The notes: a model not told the origin generated them from the letters alone. A DNA stretch of 64,000 nucleotides from Paratinospora sagittata (GCA_035771175.1 CM069598.1:15438438-15502437), one strand, 5' to 3'. Shown: positions 11,801-22,908, counted from the first letter of the stretch. Numbers and translations: made by a program.

Positions 11801-12851
11801 GATCTTCTGGTATATATTTATATGTATACATTAGAAAATCAATTGTTCAGCTTTTTTTATTCTAGATTTTAGCGTCGTGCAGAGTCTTCATTTTATTATA
11901 TATATGAACTGACAATTATGCTACAGGAAGATCATATGCATTACAGTGTGTATAGAGAAGAAGTTGTAGATACAATTATAGAGTCTTTGGATTGCAAAAC
12001 ATGCAACGAGAAGGTGCAAGAACAATCCGGGAGGGCGCTCTTACTCTTGGGAGGCCGTTTCTTGTATTCAGGGGAAGCATCAACAGAGAACTGGCTATTG
12101 AAGCAAGCAGGATTCCATGAAAACATAGGGGATTCATTCGATCAAAAAGAAATAATGGTAGATGATATAGCTACATTTGGAAAGCTTATCCTTCATAAAT
12201 TATCCAACTCTTATACAAATAATCAATGCATACTATACTAGTGTTGTGTTAATTATAAGTATATTGAAATATTGTTTTTTAAGTACTCGGGTATTGTTTC
12301 AGAGCGACGAGGAGGGTCGTGCAGCAGAAGAATGGCTAAGGAAAGTGGCAATGGCATTGCTAATAAGCGGAAACAAAAGATTATTGACTGCCCTTTTAGG
12401 GTCTTTGGTAAATGGTCTTCCATGTTTGGCTAAGGCAAGTCTAGTCACAATTACATGGTTGATGCAGTTCATCAAAGATACAAGTCTTGGTTCCATGGCA
12501 TGCTCAATTCTTGTGCCTCAATTGCTAGAAACCTTGAACTACGACAGACAAATTGAGGAGAGGGTGCTAGCTTCATCGTCGATATTGAGTCTTGTTAAGA
12601 TTAACAGAGGTACTTACGGAATAATATATTTACAGAATATTAATTTTCTCAATCAAATTAACATCTAATTCTAATTATGTTGTCTTGTTAATTTTGCAGA
12701 ATGCCCAAGTAAACATATGCTATCAGATACAGATATCATAGGGCGTCTACGCCAACTTTCTCTAGTGACATGGACGGCGGAAGAACTTCTATCAATTGTG
12801 ACATGTGGTTTGAATCATCGGCGTATCAAACTAGAAATTATACCAAGTTAG
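8834..12851 (+). CDS. LIN/CERBERUS-like ARM-repeat protein without U-box or WD40
   Basis: Seven exons join in frame to about 1031 aa: 8834-9942, 10066-10225, 10578-11566, 11662-11809, 11927-12157, 12303-12609 and 12700-12851. The N-terminus (MSSLHELLAQEGFEKK), an internal block (AILAVISILSGYVGRYMKDE) and SACAQLYLSIVYKLE match the N-terminal part of plant LIN-type E3 ligases. Residues 45-95 are Ser/Arg-rich and about 333-350 Pro-rich. Exons 3-7 encode helical ARM-like repeats (for example LVRRLDVGNRHERINAALFIS). LIN proteins have a U-box between these parts and WD40 repeats at the end. I see neither: the protein stops after LSLVTWTAEELLSIV. Seen: exons and frame. Known: the family. Inferred: it may not be an active ligase. 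The exon 5 donor (GTAGAT at 12158) is weak, so that border is less sure. Possible polyadenylation signal near 13131. Confidence 0.85.
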
Positions 12852-13266
12852 AAAGGTTATGTTTTTGGGCATGCTATGGAGAAAGAGTGATATTGCTGAC
12901 ATTGATCTCAAGCATAGGAAGCATTTCTACTGTTCTTTTTGTGAAAAATGTGGTTGTATGTTTGTAGTTTAAAGGAAATTGGTTTTGGGTTTTTGAGAAT
13001 AGATGTATAGGTACTTACATGACATCATCTGTCAAGAAGGGTTGAAAAGATTTTAATTGTTTTGTAAAGTAAGAATTCATGTTTTTGGAGGGAAGTCATG
13101 ACTTCTTTTTTTAATCATGTATATTGGTGAAATAAATTATATATATACAATCATAAATCATGAATCACTTTTTATTACAAACTTCCTGAAAACCATTTAT
13201 TCCACTGCTTTTAGTTTTGTTGAGGTAGGGATACTCGAAGGTAGTGAAGCTAAAATTTATGTCGTC

Positions 13267-13490
13267 TACCACTGGTTGAGTTAGTACTCGTTATTCATGA
13301 GGACATGAGTTCCAATCAGGTAAAGTAGACACGGCCTTCGTTAGGGAAAAAAATTCTTACACTATGGACTATAGGCACCTATATACCTATTAAGAGGACG
13401 CCACTCTTTCTCTAGTTGGTTGGAGCTTGCCCTGTGGCCTCTTAAGGATTAGTTAGTTTGCTGGGATACCCCAAGTTATCAAAAAAGAAA
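13267..13490 (+). mobile_element. SINE, plus orientation
   Basis: A tRNA-like head (CCACTGGTTGAGTTAGTAC, with a B-box-like GAGTTCCAATC) is followed by a body that ends GGATTAGTTAGTTTGCTGGG, ATACC, GTTATCAAAAAAG and an A-rich tail. The end matches the 3' domain of the other SINEs in the window. A degenerate flanking duplication (13254-13266 and about 13492-13504, about 9 of 13 positions) sets the approximate ends. Confidence 0.6.
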
Positions 13491-13649
13491 AAGAATTGAT
13501 GCCATGTAAGACATGATCTCTTCATTGATTTTCAGGCATTTCTAATATGGAATCTTTGATTATTTTTTTAAAGGTAAAGTCTAATATTTTAATTTCAAAA
13601 AAAGGTGATGCTACATTGACATTTAAAATTTACATCCAAACTTCAAAGC

Positions 13650-13970
13650 GTACGTTATTTTTGTACACTATTAAATTATATTGAATTATGTATTAATACA
13701 TAATTTGAGGTATATCACAATAATAATGTACACTTTGAATGTTCGTTCCGATGTCACTTTAACATTTTCTTACCCTAACAAAAATAATATTTATCAAATA
13801 CAAAAATACATATATATATATATATATATTATTGAATTGTCTTTAATTTTGTGCTAGTACATAATTTGAGAAATATCTCCGTAGTGTACAATAATGATGT
13901 ACATTTGGATATCACTCTAACATTTTCTTAAAATTACCCTAACAAAAATAATATTTATCAAAGACAAAAA
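13650..13970. repeat. Diverged tandem duplication of an AT-rich unit
   Basis: Both halves hold 'acataatttgag', 'aataatgatgtaca' or a close form, 'cactctaacattttctta' or a close form, and 'ccctaacaaaaataatattt'. The unit is about 150 bp. A (TA)n run at 13809-13829 separates them. Its first copy opens with 'gatgctacattgacattta', which looks like a MITE terminus. Confidence 0.6.
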
Positions 13971-13983
13971 TGAAAAAAAATAC

Positions 13984-16900
13984 ATTTTATTTTATTTTTC
14001 GAGAGAGAGAGAGAGACCTTGGACTGAATTTCCAAAGAGGCAGAAGGAAAGAAACGAAGGAGATGCAGAGAGGAAGAAGATTATAAGGAGTCGATCGCCT
14101 TTCAAATCCCAGGTAAAAAAATGTTCTCTTCTTTCTTCTTCAAAAGGAAAATCAATGTGCTGTGAGCGAGATGAGCGATCAGGGTTTCGTCAATTGTAGC
14201 AATTTCGTTTTCGACCTCCATTGGAGGGTTTGCTGACACTACTCCTTCCGAACTTCAGATTTGGACTTTTTTTTTTTTTTTTTCTTTGTTGTTTCGTTGT
14301 TAATTGGTGCGATTGCTGTCATTTATGTTTGATTTGATGAAATTCTTGGTGTAGTCCGATTACCTGAGATTTTGTGAGCCTTAGTTCGAATGCTTTATTT
14401 TGTGCTCTGGATCTGCTTGTTTGAGCTGTTTTCGAGCCTTTTCTAATGCTGCACTGGTGGTTCCTGTTTATTAGATTGTTTTAGGATGCTTTGGTTTTGT
14501 TTTTTTTATACACGTATTGCTAATTTCTTAAGAGTTACTGGTCATTGGAATCAGGTTCCAATGGATCATCTCTACAATTTTCATATGAAACTTAGGGCTT
14601 TCTTTGAGCTATCCATTTTTAGGGTACAGAGACAAGCTTTAGTGCCCTTCTGAAGATAGGAGGGATGAAAACTCATAGGACATGGATTCTTCCTTATCTC
14701 AACATTTTAATTTTTTAATTAAAATTTACATTATTCAAGTGTCTTTGCATCTTACTTATGGGGTTTACTAATTTGATGTGATTTTCTTTGCTTTCAATGC
14801 CAGGATTGTTTGTACTTTCTAATTTATTTGTTTTATTTGTGTGCTTGTTTGGTCTTTGCAGGTACCAATGATGTCCGAATACTAGGTTGGTGGTGGTGGT
14901 GTTGAAATCAAGAAAAGAAAAAGAAACAGAATGGTGTTGGTTTTAGCTTTGGGGGATCTTCACATCCCTCACCGTGCATCTGACCTGCCTGCGAAGTTTA
15001 AATCAATGCTTGTTCCTGGCAAAATCCAACACATCATTTGCACTGGAAATCTCTGTATCAAGGTAACAATTTTTTTGCGATTTCTTTTGGGTTTGTTTTC
15101 TAGGTTCTCTTTGCTCTGTTTTAAAATTGATTACTCCATTTGAGTTGGTCTTTGCTCATTGTTCTTTTCTTTGACTAATAAATTGTAATTTTGTCGGTTC
15201 ATGAGAAGTATGTAGGCTTAGGATAAGTGGGTGGGCACTCATCATAGTAGTGATTGATCATTTCTAAGTGTAATTTTGTGTCATATTGACGCTGGAGAAG
15301 ATAATAATTGGATTGAATTGCTGAATTGATTGATTTCATTGAATCAAATCAATGGAAGTAATATGAAGAATTACAATTCAAACTTCAAAGAAAAAGAAAA
15401 AGAAAAACCTAAAGTTAGCATAATGACAACAGAAACATTTAGTTCTGATGTATGCTAAATTGTTAATGTTGAGCATCCATAACATTTTTGTTTAATACCC
15501 TCACTTAAACTCATGGGGATTGATAAATCTTCATGGCATTGCGAAAAACTGCTGTATTAATTCAGTTCCTATTGATAGAAATCTCTAGCCGGATAACTAT
15601 TGATTGCCCATTAGACCTTACCGCTGAAGAATGGCCCAGAAACTAGATTAGCCTGTGTCATTTATTTTGTTTATTGCATTGAAAGGACACATGAAACAAA
15701 AAAGTGAGAAAAACGATGGGTTGTATTCTCAACTCATACCATGAGGAGGGCAGGTGAACCACACGCTCAATTCAAGTTTTGCTCTTAAAAGCCTTACAAG
15801 CTTCAAATTCTCAATGGCCCAATAAAAGCTTAATTACATACGTACGGTGGGAAGTCTCAAAACTAGGAGCTTGATTGAAAAAGATTTTAGTATGCATATG
15901 AGAACATGATTTATAAAGAACTTAGGGGCTCAATGGGCTAAGAGGAAGCTTGCTCATGAAGATTTAAAGGCCCCATTAGGTCAAAATAAAATTTGGTGTC
16001 AGCTTATTTATTTATTTATTTTGAAGAGGAAACAAAAGGATATATTTAATCAAAGAGATCAAACAAGAAGTGCAGCATGAAGAGGAAGTGGAGTACTAGA
16101 AGTACACCAACAACGTAACCAAACAAAGGAAACAAGAAACAAAGGCAGCCCAGAAAAAGGAAAACTGCAAGTCACAACATGTTTGCCCAGTTTCTAAGCC
16201 AAACAGAACTTAAAAAAGAAAAGAAAACATGAAAATTGTCTGGTTTGGTTAGAAACTTGACATTTAAAGATGGTTGGCTGTATTATACCTTTACAAGCTT
16301 GAATACTTGAAGCAGGTTAGGAAATTGTCAATGCCCCTAGCTATGGGGCTTGATAGGATTTGGAACTAAAGGCATCCTTTGCTTGTTGAGTGAGACACTT
16401 TCTATGTGAAAAGTAGGGTCGTTGCTTTGCTGCAATGGTAAAAGTCTATGCTTACAACTGTAAGAACACATATTCAAGCATTTAGGCTGCCACTTTGTGC
16501 ACAAAATAAAGATTAGGACTTGGTACTCTACTAGACTAGGACACCCTCCCACTGGAGGAACTGGCTTTGCGTGATGGCCGCTTCCTTTTCTCCTTTACAC
16601 AAGGGGAAAACATGTTATGCTGGAAAACAAGGCAATATCCATCCTTTCCATTTCTTTCCCATTCATTTAAACAGGAACATCACTGCATGTTTGACAAGTC
16701 CATGTTGGAGATCTTTGCGTGACAGATGATTAGTGGATCTGTTTAGTGAACTTCGTTGTGGGCTGCTTATTATTGGTTTGGGCTAGGCCACAAGAAGGTG
16801 AGTTTTCAGCCTAAGAGTTCTACCATGTATCACTGATCCATCAGTGGTCTAACTTTACCTCATACATCTGTGAGTGAAGTAAGAGACAGGAATTTTCTTA

Positions 16901-19850
16901 TCTAAATGAGTTTGGTGCTGTCAAAAACTGATTGATCTAAAAGCTTAAGCTTGTAAAGAACACTGCATCTGTGAATATCAACTAATTAAATGCACTTCCT
17001 AACATGCAGGCCCTACACAAGTACACTTGGATTTCAATACAGGGCGTTCCCTGAACCAGGGTCACAAAAACACATAATAGCCTTGTGTGAATTCAAACAC
17101 TAGACCTTCGGATTTTGATACTTATATATATATTGATACCTTGGTGGTATCCGGGCTTACACCCGACTAATCTACCAAGTGGGTCACTCACTTGCCCCAA
17201 GGCCAAGACCCGGGAGACAACAAGAGACACAATTGGCGGATGACCAACTTGAACCCAGGACTTATGTCCTGGAGCGCTGTTGGCACGGCGTCCGAGGCGA
17301 CCATCGCGCCAATGCCCTTGGGGGCGGATTTTGATACTTTATCAATGATTAGTTTATTATGAAATATGTTGATCTTGAGAGCATAATACTGCTATGAATA
17401 TCAACAAATTCAATAACCTTGATTGTCTTATAAGGTTGCCAGTTTGTTTTTGTTTTGGTAAATCCAGCCATATGAGTAGCCTATGAGGCTTGCTTTTTTC
17501 TCTGCTTAAATTCTTCCGACCTTTTATCCTCTTTCTAACTAGTTGGTGCATGATTGCTTGTGGGGATAATTTATAGACGTTTTGCATAAACAGGAAGTGT
17601 ACGATTACTTGAAGAGTCTTTGCCCAGACATGCATGTTACTCGAGGTGAATATGATGAAGATGCACGTTATCCTGAGACTAAGACTCTTACCATTGGACA
17701 ATTTAAGCTTGGATTATGCCACGGTCATCAGGTTTTATTTTCCTTTGTTGCTTTGACATTATTTAGTCATCTCTTAATGTGCTATATGAAAATGCATTTT
17801 CCATTCAAAATGCCATTTAAAACAAAAACATAATTTTTTTTTATTCAATTTGTATCCAACTGGCCATCTCTCTAGAAACGTATTGGCTATTACAGACTAT
17901 TTATAGACACTCAAGTAAAGATTTAGACTCCTAATATATCTCTAAATAAAAATCCTAATCAAGTAGAACGACCAGAATCCTAATCCTCTCAAGTAATACC
18001 TACTGTATTTAAATAACTAAAAATTTAGATAAAATCAACAACTCAAGATCCTATCTACCAATTGATCCTTATCACGTTGTCATTGTATGCAAATTCTCCA
18101 TTGATAACTTTTGATCCCTAGACCAAACTAGACTTGGTTGACATTATTTTGATAACCGTGGTATCTAGTATTTCGACTAATCCACAGGGCTGCCACCCAC
18201 CCACGAGGCCAAGAGCCGGGCGACCCAAGGCAAGAGGACCCACCATGCTACCTGGGAATAAATCCCAAAATGGATGCGCCAGGGGGATTCAAAGTTGCAA
18301 CCATCCGGATAGGAATTTGCTTCCCCTCCTCCCCCTACCACTGAGCCATTATCCTGATGGGTGACTTGGTTGACATTATTAATACTAATTATCTGCTGGA
18401 GCTTTTACATAATTTATATTGTTTTCATGCAAGAAAGTGGGCATCTCATGTTCTAACGAAATTGATTCAAGATTTTCAAATTCCAAAACTTCTCAATTTC
18501 TGGTAGCTTTTGCTACCTGCTACGCTTGTCATTAAGCTTACTTGGACTAACTTCAATGAATGGGAATCAAATATTAAGGTATCCATTTATTTTCCCATGG
18601 AATTTCTAAGAAAATGAAATGAAAGATACATGTGTAATTCATCATGAGGAAAATATGTGCTTGGGACTATGGGCCTGTAGGCTTATCATTTGGCTAATTT
18701 TGTTAGTGAAAATACCGATGTTACGGAAGGCTAAACCATTTAGGTTTGGTGGAAACATGGGGTCATCTTAAAATTCTTTGATGAGATCTGGAACCTGCTG
18801 CTGGACCTTGATCTTCTTTTTGCGTTCAGTCCTTTCCCAGGCATATATTGACTTCCTCATTGATTTAGCTTCAAAACCCATTTAATTTGTTGAGGAAGAC
18901 AATAGCAACTCTCAAACTTAACAAAAGACCTTCACAAGTTCATTACTATAGTCTGTCTGATCGTTGCCACCCTCTTTAACATTAACATAACTCACTGCAA
19001 CAACTCCCAGACCAAGTTTTTCGAAACTTCATGTTCTCTATCCTTTTTGATGCCTAATAGGGTTCCAGTATCTGTGATTGGACCGACATATCGAAGCACT
19101 TGGAATGGTTTAGAGTTTCATTGTTGCACAGATCTTTCTTCCTTTTTGTCTGCCTTGAATTTTCTTCTTATATCGATATTCATTCCTTTAATCATTGAGT
19201 AGATACCTTTTGATAAACCACTTTTGGAGGTTATATTTAGAGGCCACTTTCAGGCAATACATCTATTGCAACAAGGTCTATCCCACCTGACTGTTCTGTC
19301 TTTAACGAAAGCATTGATCAATCCTCACCATTTTCCGTTTGCCTGAAAGCTCCTCCTTAGTAGTTAGTACATTTCATTGACTCACATAGATTGCACATTT
19401 CTAATCTTATTATTGTTTGTGCCTTGACGAACTGAAGGTTATACCATGGGGGGATTTGGACTCTCTAGCAATGCTTCAGAGGCAGTTGGATGTGGACATC
19501 CTGGTGACTGGCCACACCCATCAGTTCAAGGCCTACAAACATGAGGGTGGTGTCGTTATCAACCCTGGTTCTGCCACAGGAGCCTACAGCAGCATCACCT
19601 ATGACGTCAACCCAAGCTTTGTTCTCATGGACATTGATGGGCTCCGTGTTGTTGTCTATGTGTACGAACTCATTGATGGAGAGGTAAAAGTCGACAAGAT
19701 TGATTTCAAGAAGACTGCCACAACTCATGCTACTACTCACTGAATTAAACCAATCTTGTGCTGGGTACTTAAAATGTGCAACCTGTAATTCTCGATACCC
19801 ACCAGAGTGTGAAGTTTGATGTAAGATGAATGATAGAAGAAGCCTCACAT
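13984..19850 (+). CDS. VPS29: VPS29, retromer core subunit (coding 14931-19743)
   Basis: Coding exons 14931-15062, 17594-17731 and 19438-19743 join in phase 0 to 191 aa, close to the Arabidopsis protein (190 aa). A 5' UTR exon with a GA repeat (13999-14015) ends at 14112, and a 749-bp UTR intron runs to 14861. The calcineurin-like phosphoesterase fold is visible: GDLHIPHR near residue 8, CTGNLC near 38, [24 protein letters not shown] at the exon 2/3 border, VTGHTHQF and [13 protein letters not shown]. In VPS29 this fold is a protein-binding scaffold. With VPS35 and VPS26 it forms the cargo-recognition core that recycles vacuolar sorting receptors from endosomes. Introns 2 (2.5 kb) and 3 (1.7 kb) each carry a SINE. 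The C-terminal TTHATTH tail is poorly conserved, as in other plants. Confidence 0.95.
14113..14861 (+). other. Intron in the VPS29 5' UTR
   Basis: A strong donor (CAG|GTAAAA) at 14113 and acceptor (TTTGCAG|GTACC) at 14860-14861 bound a T-rich intron. The following exon holds 69 nt of leader before ATG at 14931. The ATG in the leader at 14868 is followed by a stop within a few codons. Confidence 0.75.
17124..17325 (-). mobile_element. SINE in VPS29 intron 2, perfect 14-bp target duplication
   Basis: GGATTTTGATACTT occurs at 17110-17123 and again at 17326-17339, exactly at both ends. On the minus strand the element starts with a tRNA-like head (GGCGCGATGGTCGCC), has a B-box-like CTGGGTTCAAGTTGG, and ends GATTAGTCGGGTGTAAGCCC, GGATACCACC, GGTATCAATATATAT. 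Length 202 bp. Confidence 0.85.
18149..18362 (-). mobile_element. SINE in VPS29 intron 3, perfect 18-bp target duplication
   Basis: GACTTGGTTGACATTATT occurs at 18131-18148 and 18363-18380. On the minus strand the head reads GGATAATGGCTCAGTGGTAG (A-box) with a B-box-like GCAACTTTGAATCCCCC. The end reads GGATTAGTCGAAATACT, AGATACCACGGTTATCAAAATA. Length 214 bp. The body differs from the intron 2 SINE, but the 3' 45 bp are alike. Confidence 0.87.
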
Positions 19851-20382
19851 TTCTATCAAATTCCGTATATGTTATGTTCAGCAGACTGAATATTCAAAAT
19901 GAAAACAATTGTAGTTGTTTTGGAAGGTGAAGGCTGACTTGATTTTTCTCATTGGTGTGCCCTGCAAAACCTTTCAACATTGCTTAAATGTTGTGTCTCT
20001 CTACTCTTGTCTTGCTTAATGCTATTTCTTGTGCCACCCAAAATCTAAGCTGGCCCAATTGCGTCATAACAGAGGCTATTTCCACCACACTACCAAAATT
20101 CAAGTATTATTTTTGTTCAAACAAACGTATTGCCTGTTTGAGTTTAAATTTCTTATGGACGCATTGCTCTAGGTTAGTGCTGTTATCTTTACTGGATAAG
20201 GTTATTTACAAGTTTTTTTTTTTTTTTCATATATATATATATATAGCATAATGTTGCATTGATGCGGGTGGAAATTACAGCGCAAACTACATCACTTGTT
20301 TACCTTATAAATTTTTATTGAATCACATATTTATGTATGATTTATTTACAGCAACTCAAATTTGATGGAAGTGTTATAATTT

Positions 20383-20560
20383 TTTTTTTCTTTTTTTTTT
20401 TGACAACTTAGTGGTATTCGGACCTTTGGCCTGACTAATGGCGAAATCAAGCGTTAGACACTTCAGTGGCCAACGTTGATAAGGCGAGAATTGAACTCGT
20501 GACCTTGTTTCATACGACCAGAGCCCCGAGCCACTCAGTCAACCAAGCGTTGGTTCGAGG
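20383..20560 (-). mobile_element. SINE with 12-bp target duplication
   Basis: GTGTTATAATTT flanks it at 20371-20382 and 20561-20572. On the minus strand the head reads GCTTGGTTGACTGAGTGGCT with B-box-like CACGAGTTCAATTCTCG. The end reads GCCATTAGTCAGGCC, CGAATACCACTAAGTTGTCA and a long A-rich tail (T-rich at 20383-20402). Length 178 bp. Confidence 0.85.
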
Positions 20561-21787
20561 TGTTATAATTTAGAGTGCAGTATAACACTTAATTCACTTT
20601 TTTTAAAGTTCATTAATTTTTCTCCGTTGATTTCTTTACTTATTTTTAGTGATCTCAAAATGAGTTTATGTGCTCTAGAACGCCTTCCTTACATCATTAT
20701 TGGAGTATTTTAACATATAAACACGAATGCTTAAGTTAGGATTATAAACAGTTGGATTTATAAAATGTAAAAGAAATGGTAGATGCAACACTTGACTAGT
20801 TAGTTACCAAGCCAACATAGTTATCTTCTTCAGTGAAATTGACCATAGGGTTAAAACCAACAAATTTTAAAATTTGTAGGGCATGCTTGTAAACCAATGA
20901 GGGCAGTGGTTCAACTTTCTTAGATGTCGTTTCAAGAGAAAATATCACTTGTTGTGGGCTACGCGCCTTGTTGTTCGGAGATTTGTCTTGTTCTCTCGAC
21001 TAGTGTCATCATTCGAAGTTGGGTTTTGGTTGTTGCACCCGGCAGCTAGTTGTACTTGACAAATAAGAAAAAAAAAAGGACATGCTCAAAAGTATCATAA
21101 ATTTAATGTTGCAAAATAATATACAGACACACTTGTTTACCATAAGTTAGCTTAATTTTTCTTTCCTTTTCACTTGAATTCATTGAAGGGGTTAAGACAA
21201 CAAAATAAAAATTAAAATTAAAAGAAAAAGACCTAAATCTCAATTTCTAAAATTAAGCAGCAAAAATCAATAAATTTAATGCTGTATTCATCTATATCTA
21301 TACTTTTATAATGTCAAAAGTTAGAAATTTAGGTTATCAATTTTAACATTCTTCCAAAATTATCTTTAAAAACTTTATTATTTTTAAAATTTTAAAATAT
21401 TACTTTTTGGTCATTTAAAGGCAGTAAATAATTTGACACTCAAAACATTTTTCTCACTATTTAACCTATTTTTCTACTTTTTTTATTTTTTTATATTCTT
21501 TCTAATTTTCCAATTTCAGTTAAGTCCATTTACCTTTTTATTTTCTTATTCCTATGTCAAATAAAAAAAAAACCTCTTACTTTCATTAAAAGATAATATT
21601 TAATAATAATAAAAAAAACAACATACTACAATGCACATGCACACACAAAAATTATTGGAAATGTGATAACTTGTGTAGATCATTACTTTTACTACTTTTG
21701 AAATTGACAAGCTGTTGTAAGTGCAATCATTTTCCAATCCAATTTCCAATAACAAAAATGAAAACGATAAATCCATGCATCCTCTTG

Positions 21788-21960
21788 GGGGCGGGGGGGA
21801 TAGCGTCAAAAGCGAGTGCGCCCCGCCAACCCCCGCCCCAACCCACACACAAGTATGTTTCCACTCTTGGGGGGGGGGGGGGGGGGGGGGGGGGATAGCG
21901 TCAAAAGCGAGTGCGCCCCGCCAACCCCCGCCCCCAACCCACACACAAGTATGTTTCCAA
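21788..21960. repeat. Duplicated GC-rich unit flanking a 26-nt poly(G) tract
   Basis: Two almost identical copies (about 21795-21865 and 21892-21959) share 'gatagcgtcaaaagcgagtg', 'cgccccgccaacccccgc' and 'cccacacacaagtatgtttc'. Between them lies an uninterrupted run of 26 G (21869-21894). Each copy starts in a G run, so the array could have grown by slippage or unequal exchange. The flanking genome is AT-rich, which makes this block stand out. Confidence 0.85.
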
Positions 21961-22010
21961 ATCATTTTCCCATTTGCTTTCCCCCATTTGAACATTTGAA
22001 CCCCTTTCCC

Positions 22011-22110
22011 TCTCTCTCTCTCTCTCTCTCTCTATGTATATATAGCATTTATCTATCAAGCATCTCAGTAAAGATTTAGCAAACCCTGCTCAGAACTTCC
22101 GAGGTGAGTT
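22011..22110 (+). promoter_or_regulatory. Possible core promoter: CT repeat, TATA-like box, splice-donor-like site
   Basis: A (CT)n tract (22011-22032) is followed by TATATATAGC at about 22036-22046. About 60 bp further, CCGAG|GTGAGT (near 22103) looks like a splice donor. This is the order expected in a plant promoter with a Y-patch and a 5' exon. No coding sequence follows, so a transcript here would be non-coding and antisense to the AGO2 3' end. It is only a sequence resemblance. Confidence 0.25.
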
Positions 22111-22792
22111 TTGGTAGGTTTACCACGCTAACTGTTGGGCAAAAATGAAAATTCTACCTTTCAATCCATTGTCTTGTTAGTAATGAATAATGATGTCAAC
22201 AATATTTATAATACTAGCTGATTATCCATGAAATGCAAGCCTTATCAACTTGGTAACTCTGCTTGCAATCTTAAGAAAGCCTTTTCTTCAACTAAATAGA
22301 GTCAACTACATCAATTTACTTCCTCTACTTCGTTCTTTCAAATGCTAAATCAAAAATTAAGTAGATGCATATCATAATTGATTTGATAAACTTCTACACT
22401 CCAGAAACAAGTAATTAAGGATTGATGAAGTCTTTGCTTTTAAATCTCTAACTTAAAGTAGAGGGAACATTCTAGAGTAGAAGCAAAGCACAATTAGAGT
22501 ATTTTTATACATTCATTCCTCATCACTCAAGTCACCTAGATCAAAGACCATCATCATAGACTCATTTTAAGAAGGATAAGTAAAAGGTGAAGAAAAGAGA
22601 AAAAAAATGAAAGCCACACCGGTTCATTGCTGGAGAGCACACACATAATAGTCTTATTCGATTTAGAAATAAAGTACTTCACACATCACACTCAAACACA
22701 TTTAAAGCGTTGTGTTCATAGCATCCAGGACAATAGCAGTTCTGCAAAATTATTAAAGAACCAAAGCAGAAAAGTACCAGACAAAGAAGCTG

Positions 22793-22813
22793 TTAGATTC
22801 ACGCACAAACTCC
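22793..22813 (-). promoter_or_regulatory. miR403 target site in the AGO2 3' UTR
   Basis: The plus strand reads TTAGATTCACGCACAAACTC followed by C, which equals mature miR403 at 20 of 21 positions (only the last differs). The AGO2 mRNA, transcribed from the minus strand, therefore carries the complement. The site lies 95 nt after the stop codon. Known: miR403 regulates AGO2 and AGO3 through a 3' UTR site in Arabidopsis and other eudicots. No fold-back partner was seen nearby, so it is a target and not a MIR gene. Confidence 0.93.
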
Positions 22814-22908
22814 TCTCCTGATCAGAAGAAGATAAGCCTCCATCGGTATGCATAGAAATGAGATCGCTCAGATCGATGCGACCCTATGCCTGTAATCACA
22901 AGGGCTCT

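Larger units (their letters stand above)
12852..13983. other. Intergenic region between the LIN-like gene and VPS29
   Basis: The 3' UTR of the upstream gene comes first (AATAAA near 13131). A SINE follows at about 13267-13490. Then come two diverged tandem copies of an AT-rich 150-bp unit (13650-13970) separated by a (TA)n run at 13809-13829. I see no gene. Confidence 0.6.
19744..22792. other. Region between VPS29 and AGO2
   Basis: The VPS29 3' UTR covers roughly the first 150-200 bp. After that I see a SINE (20383-20560), AT-rich sequence, a poly(G) tract between duplicated GC-rich units (21788-21960), a CT microsatellite (22011-22032) with a TATA-like box, and the far end of the AGO2 3' UTR. 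No protein gene is supported. Confidence 0.6.

Noticed and set aside
16430..16570. Possible further SINE ('tgctgcaatggtaaaagtc')
   Set aside because: The head looks tRNA-like, but I could find neither the shared 3' end nor a target duplication.
18134..18364. 76-aa Pro-rich protein
   Set aside because: It lies inside a SINE in VPS29 intron 3.
20440..20560. tRNA gene
   Set aside because: A- and B-box-like words are present, but the segment is the head of a SINE with target duplications, and no cloverleaf closes.
21600..22079. Overlapping reading frames rich in Gly or Pro on both strands
   Set aside because: They are created by the poly(G) tract and the duplicated GC-rich unit, and have no domain or splice context.
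22793..22813. MIR403 precursor gene
   Set aside because: No complementary arm was found within about 200 bp on either side. It is the target site of AGO2.
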